The translations under genes were made by a program, and so were the position numbers. Source: Flavobacterium ranwuense (lineage in GTDB: Bacteria > Bacteroidota > Bacteroidia > Flavobacteriales > Flavobacteriaceae). Taken from it: DNA of 64,000 bases. Positions 32,647 through 41,899 of the stretch are shown one piece after another. The notes beneath the pieces were generated by a model. It did not search any database and was not told the DNA's origin. It saw nothing but the letters and a program-made list of their open reading frames with translations. The stretch is taken from the NCBI RefSeq assembly GCF_004349315.1, contig NZ_SMLH01000005.1, positions 124,001-188,000 on the forward strand, read 5' to 3'. How positions within the stretch are numbered: position 1 is the stretch's first letter; every line of letters begins with the position of its first letter.

Positions 32647-35295
32647 ATGAAAAAATTTGCATTCTTATTATTCCTATTAAACGTCTCGTTTCTTTTCGCG
32701 CAAAAAGAAGTGTCGGGTGTCGTTAAAGACAATACTGGCAACCCTTTGCCAGGTGTAAACATTGTTGAAAAAGGGACTCAGAATGGGGTTTCTACCGATA
32801 TGGATGGCGCATACAAGATAAAAGTTAAAGAAGGAGCTACACTAGTTTTCAGCTACGTAGGTTTTTCTAAATTAGAAAAAGCCGCAACAGATGCTGTAAT
32901 AAATGTTGTTTTATCAGAAGAAGGCGGGCAAAATCTAGACGAAGTTGTGGTTACTGGAACCAGAACGGCGCCAAGGAGTAACACGACATCAGCACTTCCA
33001 ATAGATGTATTGTCTTCAAAAGACTTAACATCAACTGGACAAGCTTCTTTTGACAAAGCGTTACAGTATAAAATTCCATCTTTCAACACGGTGCAAACGC
33101 CTGTGAATGATGCTACTTCATTATTGGATCCTTATGAAATCAGAAACATGGGACCTAGTAGAACTTTAATCCTTATTAACGGGAAACGTAAAAATTTAAG
33201 TTCTTTATTATACGTGCAAACGTCTCCGGGACGTGGAGAAACAGGTGCTGATATATCAGCAATTCCTACTGATGCTATCGAAAGAGTAGAAATACTTCGT
33301 GATGGAGCATCTGCTCAATACGGTTCTGATGCTATTGCCGGAGTTATGAATATTATCTTAAAAAAGAATACAAACGGTGGATCTGTAACGGTAAGAAGTG
33401 GAATGACTTCTGAAGGTGATGGTGAAATGTTAGGAGTAAGCATGAATAATGGCGCTACTGTAGGAGAAAAAGGATTTGTAAACTATACAGTTGATTTTTC
33501 AAAAGTAAATTTATCTAACAGACCCGGAACAGTAGATGCTGCTGGTGAAGCTGGAGATTTTGGAGCTTCTCTTTCTGATGTTCAAGCTTTTCTTGCTAAA
33601 AAACCAGATGCTGGAAATATCAATGGGTCTCCAGAAACTGCAGCGGCTAAGTTCTTGGTAAATGGTGGATTTAGTTTATCTGATGAAACATTATTATATT
33701 ACAATGCTGCTTATGTTTACAAAAAAGTAAACTCATTTGCTAATTACAGAACTCCATACTGGAGAACTTTAGCTGATTACCCATTCCTAAAAGACTTTTT
33801 TGGGAACGGAACACCAGCTTCTTATCAAGGTTATGTACCAACATTTACAGGAGATTTAAATGATTACAATGCTACATTGGGATATAAATCAACAAAAAAC
33901 GACTGGAATACTGATGCCAGTATTACTGTAGGCGGAAATACACAAACTTATTCAGTTGACAACTCTTTTAACAGATCTGACATTCAAGATGCTGATGGAA
34001 ATAATGTGTACTTAGAAAACAGTCCGATCAATTTTAAACCAGGAGGAACTTCTTTTAATCATGTTGTAGGGAATTTAGATATCTCTAAAGTATTATCAGA
34101 TAAAATCAGCATTGGTTTTGGATCTGAAATCAGAACAGAAACTTTTGAAGTAACAGAAGGAGACAAAGCTTCTTGGGATGGTATTGGAGCCGATTCATTC
34201 GCTGGTAACAGACCTGAAAATTCAGGAAAATGGAACCGTTATAATTTAGGTGCTTATTTTGACCTTGCTTATGATGTAACGGAAGATTTCTTAATAAATG
34301 GTACCGTTCGTTATGAAGACTATAGCGATTTTGGTGATGCAACAGTTTGGAAATTGAGTTCTAGATATAAATTTTTAGATGACAAAATCACATTAAGAGG
34401 ATCTGTTTCTACTGGATTTAGAGCCCCTACGTTACACCAAATTTATACTCAAAAATCACAATATTCATTCGTTCCAGGACAAGGAATTCAAGTGAGCGGA
34501 ATTATAAATAACGTTTCTCCACAAGCACGCCAGTTAGGCATTGATCGTTTAGATGCTGAGAAGTCTACAAACATCACTATAGGAATTGGAGCAAAACCAA
34601 TGAAAAACTTTAATTTCACTATCGATTACTATAACATTAAAGTGGAAGACAGAATCGTTTTAGGAGACAAAGTAAATACTCAATTTGGTACAGTAGCTTG
34701 GTTTGAAAATTCATTTGACTCTAGAACTTCTGGTTTAGATGTGGTTGCTAATTACAACAACATCGAATTAGGAACAGGAAAATTAGGATTCAATTTATCT
34801 GGAAACATTACTTTTCAAAATGAAAGAATCTCTCCTGTAAAAAGCAATAATTTTGGACAAACACTTGAATCATTAATGTTTACTTCCAGACCTGACACAA
34901 AATGGATTTTAGGAGCGAATTATGAAATTGGAAAATTTGGTTTCTCTCTTAACAATACTTATTTTGGAAAAACTACTTTCGATCAAGATGGTTTAAATGC
35001 TAATTTAAAAACTGAGTTTATTCCAAAAGTTGTTACAGATTTAGGAGTTACTTTCTCTGCTACTGACAAATTAACTTTGGCATTAAATGTAAACAACTTG
35101 TTGAATGTACTTCCTGAATGGAAATTCAAAGCAGAAAACGCAGCAGGAACCGCAATATTAGCAGATCCTGCACAAGTAAAAAATCAATCTAATCTGATTA
35201 CTTTCAACCAACGTTATTCTCAAATGACGTATGATGGATATCACTTTAGCCAATTAGGAACTATGTTTAATTTATCTTTAAACTATAAATTCTAA
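32647..35295 (+). CDS. TonB-dependent receptor with CarboxypepD_reg-like domain
   Basis: The 882-aa protein has a signal peptide (about residues 1-18, ending LFAQ). Next comes a CarboxypepD_reg-like domain (about 19-97) with the GNPLPGVNIVEKGTQNGVSTD signature, and then a plug domain with GTRTAPRSNTT, RNMGPSRTLILINGKRK and IERVEILRDGASAQYGSDAIAGV. The rest is a 22-strand barrel ending in the aromatic FNLSLNYKF signature. It imports a large or scarce ligand across the outer membrane using TonB-ExbBD energy. No SusD lipoprotein gene is adjacent, so it is not a standard polysaccharide-uptake pair. The ligand is unknown. Confidence 0.92.
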   Translation: MKKFAFLLFLLNVSFLFAQKEVSGVVKDNTGNPLPGVNIVEKGTQNGVSTDMDGAYKIKVKEGATLVFSYVGFSKLEKAATDAVINVVLSEEGGQNLDEVVVTGTRTAPRSNTTSALPIDVLSSKDLTSTGQASFDKALQYKIPSFNTVQTPVNDATSLLDPYEIRNMGPSRTLILINGKRKNLSSLLYVQTSPGRGETGADISAIPTDAIERVEILRDGASAQYGSDAIAGVMNIILKKNTNGGSVTVRSGMTSEGDGEMLGVSMNNGATVGEKGFVNYTVDFSKVNLSNRPGTVDAAGEAGDFGASLSDVQAFLAKKPDAGNINGSPETAAAKFLVNGGFSLSDETLLYYNAAYVYKKVNSFANYRTPYWRTLADYPFLKDFFGNGTPASYQGYVPTFTGDLNDYNATLGYKSTKNDWNTDASITVGGNTQTYSVDNSFNRSDIQDADGNNVYLENSPINFKPGGTSFNHVVGNLDISKVLSDKISIGFGSEIRTETFEVTEGDKASWDGIGADSFAGNRPENSGKWNRYNLGAYFDLAYDVTEDFLINGTVRYEDYSDFGDATVWKLSSRYKFLDDKITLRGSVSTGFRAPTLHQIYTQKSQYSFVPGQGIQVSGIINNVSPQARQLGIDRLDAEKSTNITIGIGAKPMKNFNFTIDYYNIKVEDRIVLGDKVNTQFGTVAWFENSFDSRTSGLDVVANYNNIELGTGKLGFNLSGNITFQNERISPVKSNNFGQTLESLMFTSRPDTKWILGANYEIGKFGFSLNNTYFGKTTFDQDGLNANLKTEFIPKVVTDLGVTFSATDKLTLALNVNNLLNVLPEWKFKAENAAGTAILADPAQVKNQSNLITFNQRYSQMTYDGYHFSQLGTMFNLSLNYKF

Positions 35296-35316
35296 TTCGG
35301 TTATCGAATAATTTCT

Positions 35317-35347
35317 AAAGGGCTGTCTTTCGACAGCCCTTTTTTTA
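35317..35347 (+). terminator. Rho-independent terminator after the TonB receptor
   Basis: AAAGGGCTGTC and GACAGCCCTTT are perfect complements around a TTTC loop, followed by T-rich sequence. Confidence 0.93.
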
Positions 35348-35391
35348 TTTCGTTTATTCTCCCTAAATTTAGTTCTTAATACACAAATATC

Positions 35392-36132
35392 ATGGCAAAT
35401 CTTTATGACGGAAAAATGGCGGCAATTTTTGATGCTATGTACCAAACCTTTATTGATTATGACGAAGAGTATCATTTCTATAATAGTTTAATCCAAGAAA
35501 ACAATTGTAAAACCATACTCGAAATTGGAAGCGGAACAGGAAATCTTGCCAAACGATTTCAGGAAAAGAATCAAGATTATATTGGCCTGGATTATAGTCA
35601 AAGCATGATTGCAATTGCCAAAGAGAGGAATAAAAACGTTACTTTCATACATGGCGACATGAGAGAATTTGAACTTGAAAAACCGGTTGATTGTATCCTC
35701 ATTACAGGACGTTCCACCAGTTATTTAATAACAAATGAAGATGTGAACAATACTTTTGACTCTATTTATAAAAACCTAAACAAAGACGGAACTCTCATTT
35801 TTGATTTTATTGATGCCAATCGATTTATTCCTTTCACTAAAGAAAATGAAATCATAATTCATAAAGCTGAATATGATGGAGTAAAATATTATAGAAACAG
35901 CAAATGGAAAACAACATCATCAGAAAATTTTATGCTGGAGTGGACCGCGCAATATTACACTTTGAAAAATGATGAAAAGGAAATAATTGCAGACGATTTT
36001 TCTACAGTTCGCGTTTTTACCTTAAATGAAATACAATTATTTCTATATTTAAATGACTTTGAAATCATAAGAACAATTGATAGAAAAACCTATGCTTATG
36101 ACACCTATGTAATTGTCGCAAGAAAAAAGTAA
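35392..36132 (+). CDS. Class I SAM-dependent methyltransferase
   Basis: The 246-aa protein has motif I TILEIGSGTGNLAKRF, motif II YIGLDYSQSMIAIA, the acidic FIHGDMREF loop and LIFDFIDANRF. The layout is that of small-molecule or protein methyltransferases of the Methyltransf_25/11 group. It is unrelated in detail to the one at 19752. No partner gene suggests the substrate. Confidence 0.82.
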   Translation: MANLYDGKMAAIFDAMYQTFIDYDEEYHFYNSLIQENNCKTILEIGSGTGNLAKRFQEKNQDYIGLDYSQSMIAIAKERNKNVTFIHGDMREFELEKPVDCILITGRSTSYLITNEDVNNTFDSIYKNLNKDGTLIFDFIDANRFIPFTKENEIIIHKAEYDGVKYYRNSKWKTTSSENFMLEWTAQYYTLKNDEKEIIADDFSTVRVFTLNEIQLFLYLNDFEIIRTIDRKTYAYDTYVIVARKK

Positions 36133-36247
36133 AACATACTCCTTGTAACACTTTCTGTAAATTATACAATCTTTTATTATAATTACGTAACAACTGATCA
36201 GCCAGACGGTTGTAAATTTGATTTATATTAATACTAAATTAAATATT

Positions 36248-36784
36248 ATGAAAACTATAATTCTTGGAATGGTTGCTTTTCTATTTTCAATAAATATTCA
36301 AGCTCAAAATAAAAATGTTAAATCTGAAGTTAAAACGACAGTTACTACAGTAAAAAATTCTGATGGTCAGAAAAAATCAATAAAAACTCAAGAAGTAAAA
36401 GAAATTCAAAAAATTGAATTAAAAGACGCCGAATCTAATGCTTTAAACAAAGAAAGAAAAGAAACACCGGTTGAAGTTACTGCAATTACTACAATTACAG
36501 CAAATGGAGTTACAAATATTGTTGACATTGACAGGTCAGCTTATTATGATTTAAACGGAGAAAAATATCAGGTTAAACTAGCTGAAAGTGGATATACTAT
36601 ATACCAACCTAATCAAGAAAAAGCAGCTGTTTTGAGAAAAACATCAAACAACAATTATATCTATAGTTCAAAAAACAAAACTTCTTATGGTTACTTTGAT
36701 GCCAATGGGAATTTAGTTTTAGAATCCTATGATGACAAAACAGACAAAATAACCGTAGAAACTTTTGTAATTATCAAAAAATAA
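36248..36784 (+). CDS. Secreted protein of unknown function
   Basis: I start it at 36248 (MKTIILGMVAFLFS), giving 178 aa with a signal peptide ending IQAQ at about residue 21. The earlier in-frame start would bury the signal. The mature protein has a Lys/Glu/Thr-rich head (KSEVKTTVTTVKNSDGQ) and a C-terminal beta region with DLNGEKYQVKLAESGYTIY and SYGYFDANGNLVLESYD. I do not recognise a family. A terminator follows directly. Confidence 0.65.
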   Translation: MKTIILGMVAFLFSINIQAQNKNVKSEVKTTVTTVKNSDGQKKSIKTQEVKEIQKIELKDAESNALNKERKETPVEVTAITTITANGVTNIVDIDRSAYYDLNGEKYQVKLAESGYTIYQPNQEKAAVLRKTSNNNYIYSSKNKTSYGYFDANGNLVLESYDDKTDKITVETFVIIKK

Positions 36785-36806
36785 TCTATTTCGGAATACA
36801 ACAAAA

Positions 36807-36832
36807 AAAATCCTGAGTTATCTCAGGATTTT
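36807..36832. terminator. Terminator between convergent secreted-protein and ferredoxin genes
   Basis: AAAATCCTGAG pairs perfectly with CTCAGGATTTT around a TTAT loop. A and T runs on both sides allow use in either direction. Confidence 0.92.
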
Positions 36833-36855
36833 TTTTTAAAATTAGAATTTAATCT

Positions 36856-37206
36856 TTATTCGTTATGTAAAAACGCTTGTCTGTTTAGTAACGTTTCTTC
36901 GCTTTCTACATGATTGTCATCCGGAATACAACAATCCACAGGACATACTGCAGCACATTGCGGCTCATCGTGAAAACCTTTACACTCAGTACATTTTCCT
37001 GGCACAATGTAATACACTTCGTCAGAAATTGGAGTTTGAGCTTCATCAGAATCTACTTCAGAACCATCAGGTAAAATTACTTTTCCTTTCAATTTTGTTC
37101 CGTCTTTATATCTCCAATCATCTGCTCCTTCGTATATTGCTGTATTTGGGCACTCTGGTTCACAAGCACCACAATTGATACATTCGTCTGTTATAATAAT
37201 TGCCAT
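36856..37206 (-). CDS. 4Fe-4S dicluster ferredoxin
   Basis: The 116-aa protein has one cluster motif with Cys9, Cys12, Cys15 and Cys19 (ECINCGACEPECP). The second has Cys72, Cys75, Cys84 and Cys88 (KCTECKGFHDEPQCAAVCPVDC). About 50 residues lie between them. The longer spacing Cys-x8-Cys in the second motif is like that of 2[4Fe-4S] ferredoxins of the Alvin type. It carries electrons in the cytoplasm. It is divergent from acyl-CoA reductase; no dedicated partner is adjacent. Confidence 0.9.
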   Translation of the reverse strand: MAIIITDECINCGACEPECPNTAIYEGADDWRYKDGTKLKGKVILPDGSEVDSDEAQTPISDEVYYIVPGKCTECKGFHDEPQCAAVCPVDCCIPDDNHVESEETLLNRQAFLHNE

Positions 37207-37293
37207 TGTTCTTTGTTTAAAAGTATAACGTTTTAGGTTTAAAGTTTGTTTTAAAACTTATGTTTTTTTAACAATGCCTAATTACTTTATCCT

Positions 37294-37301
37294 TATTTTT
37301 G
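37294..37301 (+). promoter_or_regulatory. -7 promoter element for the acyl-CoA reductase/ser operon
   Basis: TATTTTTG matches TAnnTTTG, 38 bases before the ATG at 37340. Confidence 0.55.
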
Positions 37302-37339
37302 TGCAAAATTACAATCAAAACTATTCATAAGCAAACATT

Positions 37340-38398
37340 ATGACATTAGAAACAAAAAAAAGTGTTTTTGTTGAATTAGGGAAATTCTTAAGTCAGTTTT
37401 CCGAAGATAATACTTCTAAGAATCCAAGTGTTTTGCACAACGATCTGTTTTTTGATGATTTTATCGAATTAATAAAATTATCTCAATCCCATAATGGATG
37501 GTATACACCGGAACAAGTGTATTTTGCTATTCAATCTTGGGCAGAAGCTTTAACGGCAGAAAACTTAAATCTATGGCTTTCTGCTTATGATTTCCCAATA
37601 AACGAACCTAAAAACATCGCCTTAATTCTTGCCGGAAATATTCCGCTAGTGGGTTTTCATGATTTTCTTTCGGTTTTAATTACAGGAAATAATGTATTGG
37701 TAAAAACATCCTCAAATGATCAACATTTGTTGCCTTTTTTGGCTAAATACATCATTGCAATTGATTCTGAATTAGCCAATAACATCACTTTCGTAGCAGG
37801 GAAATTAGAAAATTTTGATGCTGTAATAGCAACGGGAAGTAATAATACTGCCCGTTATTTTGAATATTATTTCAAAGACAAACCTTCTATCATTCGAAAA
37901 AGCAGAAACTCAATTGCAGTTTTGAATGGAAAAGAAACCAAAGAGCAACTAGCTTCTTTAGGGGAAGATATATTCCGATATTTTGGATTGGGTTGTCGCA
38001 ATGTTTCTAAAATTTTTGTTCCAAAAGGATACTCATTTGACGCTTTTTTTGAAGCCATATTTGAGTACCAAGACGTTATTCATTATGAAAAATATGCGAA
38101 TAATTACGATTACAACAAAGCCGTTTTCCTGATGAGTAATTTCAAATTATTAGACAATGGTTTTTTAACAATAAAAGAAGATAAAAGCCATGCCTCGCCT
38201 ATTTCTAGTGTATTTTATGAGTTTTATGATGACATCAATGATTTGAAAACAAGGTTACAATCCGAAAATGAGCAAATTCAGTGCATTGTAAGTGACAATC
38301 TTATAGAGAGCAGTATTGGTTTTGGACAAACCCAAAAACCTAAATTGTGGAATTACGCAGATAACATCGATACTATTTCGTTTTTGTTAACAACATAG
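37340..38398 (+). CDS. Acyl-CoA reductase (LuxC-like)
   Basis: The 352-aa protein is an aldehyde-dehydrogenase-fold acyl-CoA reductase. It shows NIALILAGNIPLVGFHD, NVLVKTSS, the dinucleotide-binding ATGSNNTARYFEYYF and the probable catalytic Cys in YFGLGCRNVSKIFVP. LuxC-type enzymes reduce acyl-CoA to aldehydes. A close association with serC and serA directly downstream recurs in Flavobacteriia as far as I recall. The natural acyl substrate is not known. Confidence 0.8.
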   Translation: MTLETKKSVFVELGKFLSQFSEDNTSKNPSVLHNDLFFDDFIELIKLSQSHNGWYTPEQVYFAIQSWAEALTAENLNLWLSAYDFPINEPKNIALILAGNIPLVGFHDFLSVLITGNNVLVKTSSNDQHLLPFLAKYIIAIDSELANNITFVAGKLENFDAVIATGSNNTARYFEYYFKDKPSIIRKSRNSIAVLNGKETKEQLASLGEDIFRYFGLGCRNVSKIFVPKGYSFDAFFEAIFEYQDVIHYEKYANNYDYNKAVFLMSNFKLLDNGFLTIKEDKSHASPISSVFYEFYDDINDLKTRLQSENEQIQCIVSDNLIESSIGFGQTQKPKLWNYADNIDTISFLLTT

Positions 38399-38491
38399 TT
38401 GAAATATGTTCAATTATTTCGAATTAATTAACGCCTTTTAAATTCCTATTCCCGAAATTTGCACTTTAATTTTTTGGACTTAAACTACACC

Positions 38492-39562
38492 ATGAAAAAA
38501 CACAACTACAGCGCAGGACCTTGTATTTTACCACAAGAAGTTTTTGAAAAATCAGCACAAGCTATACTAAATTTTAACGATTCTGGGTTATCCCTTTTAG
38601 AAATTTCGCATAGAAGTAAAGACTTCGTTGCCGTTATGGATGAGGCTAGAGCAATTGTTATTGAACTTTTAGGCCTTGAAGGCAAAGGATATCAAGCATT
38701 ATTTCTTGCTGGCGGAGCAAGTTTAGAATTCTTGATGGTTCCTTATAACTTAATGAAAGAAGGTGGAAAAGCGGCTTATCTTGATACCGGAACATGGGCT
38801 TCAGGCGCTATAAAAGAAGCAAAACTTTTTGGAGATACCGTTGTTGTAGCTTCTTCTAAAGAACAAAATTACAACCATATCCCAAAAGGATATACTGTAC
38901 CTTCAGATGCTGATTATTTCCATTGCACCAGTAACAATACTATTTTTGGTACACAAATGAAGGAATTTCCATCAGTTGACATGCCGCTTGTATGTGACAT
39001 GAGTTCTGATATCTTTTCAAGAGAATTGGATTTTTCTAAATTTGATTTGATTTATGCAGGAGCACAAAAAAATATGGGTCCAGCTGGAACTACTTTGGTT
39101 GTTGTAAAAGAAGAAATTCTTGCTAAAAACAACCGAATTATCCCAAGTATGTTGGATTATACTAAACATATCAAAGCAGAAAGTATGTATAATACTCCTC
39201 CTGTTTTCCCCGTTTATGCTTCATTATTGACATTACAATGGTTGAAAAACCTTGGTGGAATTGCTGCTATTGAAAAAATAAACAATGCTAAAGCAGTATT
39301 ACTTTATGGAGAAATAGACAGAAACCCTTTATTTAAAGGAGCTGCAGCTGTTGAAGACCGTTCAAACATGAATGCTACTTTCTTATTAAATGACGAAGCG
39401 CATGCCGCAACATTTGATGCAATGTGGAAAGCAGCAGGAATATCTGGATTACCTGGACATCGCTCCGTAGGTGGTTACAGAGCTTCTATGTACAATGCAC
39501 TTCCATTAGAAAGTGTTCAAGTATTGGTTGATGTAATGAAAGAACTTGAAAAAAAGATTTAA
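38492..39562 (+). CDS. serC: Phosphoserine aminotransferase
   Basis: I start it at 38492 (MKKHNYSAGPCILP), giving 356 aa; an upstream in-frame start is unlikely. It is a class V aminotransferase with the SerC opening NYSAGP, SHRSKDF, GASLEFLMVPYNL, the PLP-binding Lys in YAGAQKNMGPAG and the C-terminal GHRSVGGYRASMYNA. It converts 3-phosphohydroxypyruvate and glutamate to phosphoserine. It is paired with serA 140 bp downstream, with a long AT-rich inverted repeat in the spacer. Confidence 0.95.
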   Translation: MKKHNYSAGPCILPQEVFEKSAQAILNFNDSGLSLLEISHRSKDFVAVMDEARAIVIELLGLEGKGYQALFLAGGASLEFLMVPYNLMKEGGKAAYLDTGTWASGAIKEAKLFGDTVVVASSKEQNYNHIPKGYTVPSDADYFHCTSNNTIFGTQMKEFPSVDMPLVCDMSSDIFSRELDFSKFDLIYAGAQKNMGPAGTTLVVVKEEILAKNNRIIPSMLDYTKHIKAESMYNTPPVFPVYASLLTLQWLKNLGGIAAIEKINNAKAVLLYGEIDRNPLFKGAAAVEDRSNMNATFLLNDEAHAATFDAMWKAAGISGLPGHRSVGGYRASMYNALPLESVQVLVDVMKELEKKI

Positions 39563-39564
39563 TG

Positions 39565-39690
39565 ATTTAAAAATTGAAAAAATTAATAATTATGAAAACC
39601 AATTAGTACATCTTTCAATTAAAATTATACTTTAAAATTTAAAAAATCCTGATTGAATCTTTAAATTATTTAATTTTTCAATCTTTAAAT
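39565..39690. repeat. Inverted repeat in the serC-serA spacer
   Basis: Two 27-base AT-rich arms, 39565-39591 and 39664-39690, are complementary at about 24 positions. They would place a 126-nt hairpin in the mRNA between serC and serA. Confidence 0.55.
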
Positions 39691-39701
39691 ATAAAACACA
39701 A

Positions 39702-40652
39702 ATGAAAATATTAGCCAATGACGGAATTTCAAAAAGTGGAATTCTAGCTTTAGAAAAAGGTGGATTTGAAGTTATAACTACAAAAGTAGCGCAAGAACAA
39801 GTGGCTAACTTTGTAAACGAAAATAATGTATGTGTAGTTTTGGTACGAAGTGCGACTAAAGTTCGTCAGGATATCATTGATGCTTGCCCAGGATTAAAAA
39901 TCATAGGCCGTGGCGGTGTAGGAATGGATAATATTGATGTGGAATATGCGAAAAGCAAAGGAATTCACGTAATAAATACACCGGCCTCTTCATCAGAATC
40001 AGTGGCAGAATTAGTTTTTGCACATTTATTTTCTGGGGTTCGTTTCTTGCATGACTCTAATAAAAACATGCCCCTTGAAGGAGATACAAACTTTGAAGGT
40101 TTGAAAAAAGCGTATGCAAATGGAGTTGAACTAAGAGGAAAAACGCTTGGAGTAGTAGGAATTGGGCGTATTGGTCAAGCTACTGCTAAAATGGCATTAG
40201 GTCTAGGTATGAAAGTGATTGCTGCAGATATGTTTATCCCACAAGTTGACGTTAAAGTAGAATTTTTTGATGGCCAATCGATTACAACAACAATCGTTTC
40301 TCAATCATTGGAATCTTTATTCAAAGAAGCTGATTTCATTACCTTACACGTTCCTGCTCAAGACGGTTACATCATTGGAGAGAAAGAATTGGCTATTATG
40401 AAGGACGGTGTCGGTATCGTAAACTGTGCTCGTGGTGGTGTTATTGATGAAGTAGCATTAGTAAAAGCTTTGGACAGTGGAAAAGTATTGTTTGCCGGAC
40501 TAGACGTTTTTGAAAACGAACCAACTCCTGAAATGACAATTCTAATGAATCCAAAAATATCAATGACTCCACATATTGGAGCTGCAACTGGAGAAGCACA
40601 AGATAGAATTGGAACTGAATTAGCACAACAAATCATTAGTTTGTTAAGCTAG
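39702..40652 (+). CDS. serA: D-3-phosphoglycerate dehydrogenase (short form)
   Basis: The 316-aa D-2-hydroxyacid dehydrogenase has the NAD motif VGIGRIGQATAKMA, catalytic Arg in VNCARGGVIDE, Glu in GLDVFENEP and His in TPHIGAATGEA. It lacks the C-terminal ACT domain that gives serine feedback in long SerA proteins, so this form should not be inhibited by serine in that way. Its position after serC supports the phosphoglycerate dehydrogenase role. Confidence 0.9.
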   Translation: MKILANDGISKSGILALEKGGFEVITTKVAQEQVANFVNENNVCVVLVRSATKVRQDIIDACPGLKIIGRGGVGMDNIDVEYAKSKGIHVINTPASSSESVAELVFAHLFSGVRFLHDSNKNMPLEGDTNFEGLKKAYANGVELRGKTLGVVGIGRIGQATAKMALGLGMKVIAADMFIPQVDVKVEFFDGQSITTTIVSQSLESLFKEADFITLHVPAQDGYIIGEKELAIMKDGVGIVNCARGGVIDEVALVKALDSGKVLFAGLDVFENEPTPEMTILMNPKISMTPHIGAATGEAQDRIGTELAQQIISLLS

Positions 40653-40671
40653 TCTGCCTTTTTAACTCTTT

Positions 40672-40708
40672 AAAAGAGACTGTCCGAGAAAAAAGGACAG
40701 TCTCTTTT
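40672..40708 (+). terminator. Rho-independent terminator after serA
   Basis: AAAAGAGACTGTCC pairs perfectly with GGACAGTCTCTTTT around a GAGAAAAAA loop, followed by T residues. Confidence 0.93.
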
Positions 40709-40771
40709 TTTTTGTTAAAATACTACAGATTAATCCTTTGTTTTTGTAACTTTATAATTCATTTATTTATC

Positions 40772-41206
40772 ATGAAAAATAATTATTACATTATATTCAT
40801 TCTTTTTTGCGCTTTTTTGGGATGTACTACTTCAAAGTCAAATTTCCCAAGCAATGAAAAGTCCGTTGCTGCTCAGGGCGATACGATTCGAATTGCCAAT
40901 GACGCGTTAGAATATGAAGTAATTATTATTGATGCAGGTTTTAGTACGTGGTTGAACTCAAGAGCTTATCAAAGAGGATATCATTCTCAAAGCTATTTAG
41001 AGAATAAAAATCAATTGTATGTCAGTGAATGGAATAGTCGCGTTTTACAACCAATGCGATACGATTCAAATCTATATGAAATGACAATCAATTATGATCC
41101 AAATATTGATTATGGCTACGAAGTAAATTATTTAATCTACAATTACATGATTTATTTTCAAAACACCTATAAACAAAAACTTTTTGGTTTTGTCCCCATC
41201 AGATAA
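40772..41206 (+). CDS. DUF6146 lipoprotein
   Basis: I start it at 40772 (MKNNYYIIFILFCAFLGC), giving 144 aa with a lipobox Cys at 18; the upstream frame overlaps the terminator. The mature part contains VIIIDAGFSTWLNS, YHSQSYLENKNQLYVSEWNSR and NPNIDYGYEVNY-type residues that match DUF6146 of flavobacteria. Probable outer-membrane lipoprotein; role unknown. Confidence 0.78.
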   Translation: MKNNYYIIFILFCAFLGCTTSKSNFPSNEKSVAAQGDTIRIANDALEYEVIIIDAGFSTWLNSRAYQRGYHSQSYLENKNQLYVSEWNSRVLQPMRYDSNLYEMTINYDPNIDYGYEVNYLIYNYMIYFQNTYKQKLFGFVPIR

Positions 41207-41212
41207 TGTTAC

Positions 41213-41220
41213 TATATTTG
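41213..41220 (+). promoter_or_regulatory. -7 promoter element for the DUF6787 gene
   Basis: TATATTTG is an exact TAnnTTTG match, 19 bases before the ATG at 41239, suggesting that this gene has its own start apart from DUF6146. Confidence 0.55.
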
Positions 41221-41238
41221 TAATCATTATAAATAGAA

Positions 41239-41541
41239 ATGAATAAACTAAAACAGCGTTGGGGAATAGATACTAATTTCCAACTCACCATCATATTTAT
41301 CGTTTTTGCGATTACCGGTTCTGCTTCGGCTTGGCTATCAAAACCATTTTGTCTTTGGTTAGGAATTACAAAATCAGATTTAGGTTATTGGTTTACCCCT
41401 GTTCGATTACTTTTAATTTTTCCAATATATCAAGTGCTTTTAGTCCTAATTGGATTTCTTTTTGGACAGTTCAAATTCTTTTGGGCATTCGAAAAAAAGA
41501 TGTTAAAACGCATGGGATTGGGATTTCTTTTTAAAGAATAA
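41239..41541 (+). CDS. DUF6787 small membrane protein
   Basis: The 100-aa protein has two membrane helices (about residues 15-34 and 54-74) and aromatic, basic loops (QFKFFWAFEKKMLKRMG). It matches the DUF6787 pattern (RWGIDTNFQLTIIFIVFAI). Function is unknown. A bidirectional terminator follows directly. Confidence 0.75.
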   Translation: MNKLKQRWGIDTNFQLTIIFIVFAITGSASAWLSKPFCLWLGITKSDLGYWFTPVRLLLIFPIYQVLLVLIGFLFGQFKFFWAFEKKMLKRMGLGFLFKE

Positions 41542-41572
41542 CAAAAACGCCTCAATTACGAGGCGTTTTTGT
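41541..41572. terminator. Bidirectional terminator
   Basis: ACAAAAACGCCTC and GAGGCGTTTTTGT are perfect complements around AATTAC. The left-running gene ends within the hairpin (stop at 41556-41558). Confidence 0.93.
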
Positions 41573-41855
41573 TTTTAATCCAATAATTATAAATCCAAGT
41601 CAATGTGAATGTTGGTATAAAATCCGAAAAGGGTAAAATTTCTTCCAAAAAAGTAACTACTCCTCCTACTCGCCCTATGGTTCCTTTATACATCCAAGTC
41701 ATTAGAAACCCAGCCAAAGGTGCCCAAATCACATCGGAGAACTCTCCAACCAACGGAACCGTAAACGATACTAATCCTATTGCATCAAACAGAATCCCTA
41801 ATATAAGATTTCTAGTTTTATTATTTTCTGTAATAATCTGCGCTTTTTCTGTCAT
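41556..41855 (-). CDS. Small membrane protein of unknown function
   Basis: The 99-aa protein has three hydrophobic segments (about residues 18-36, 42-58 and 76-92) and the conserved-looking ILFDAIGLVSFTVPLVGEFSD motif. I recognise similar proteins in flavobacteria but no named family. The last codons (KNKNAS) are encoded by the terminator hairpin, so the stop codon lies inside the terminator stem. Confidence 0.65.
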   Translation of the reverse strand: MTEKAQIITENNKTRNLILGILFDAIGLVSFTVPLVGEFSDVIWAPLAGFLMTWMYKGTIGRVGGVVTFLEEILPFSDFIPTFTLTWIYNYWIKNKNAS

Positions 41856-41899
41856 ACTATTTCAATTATTTTTAGAAAATTGTGCAAATCTAATGCCAA

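Noticed and set aside
32647-35295. Polysaccharide utilisation locus
   Set aside because: The TonB receptor has no SusD homologue or glycoside hydrolase beside it.
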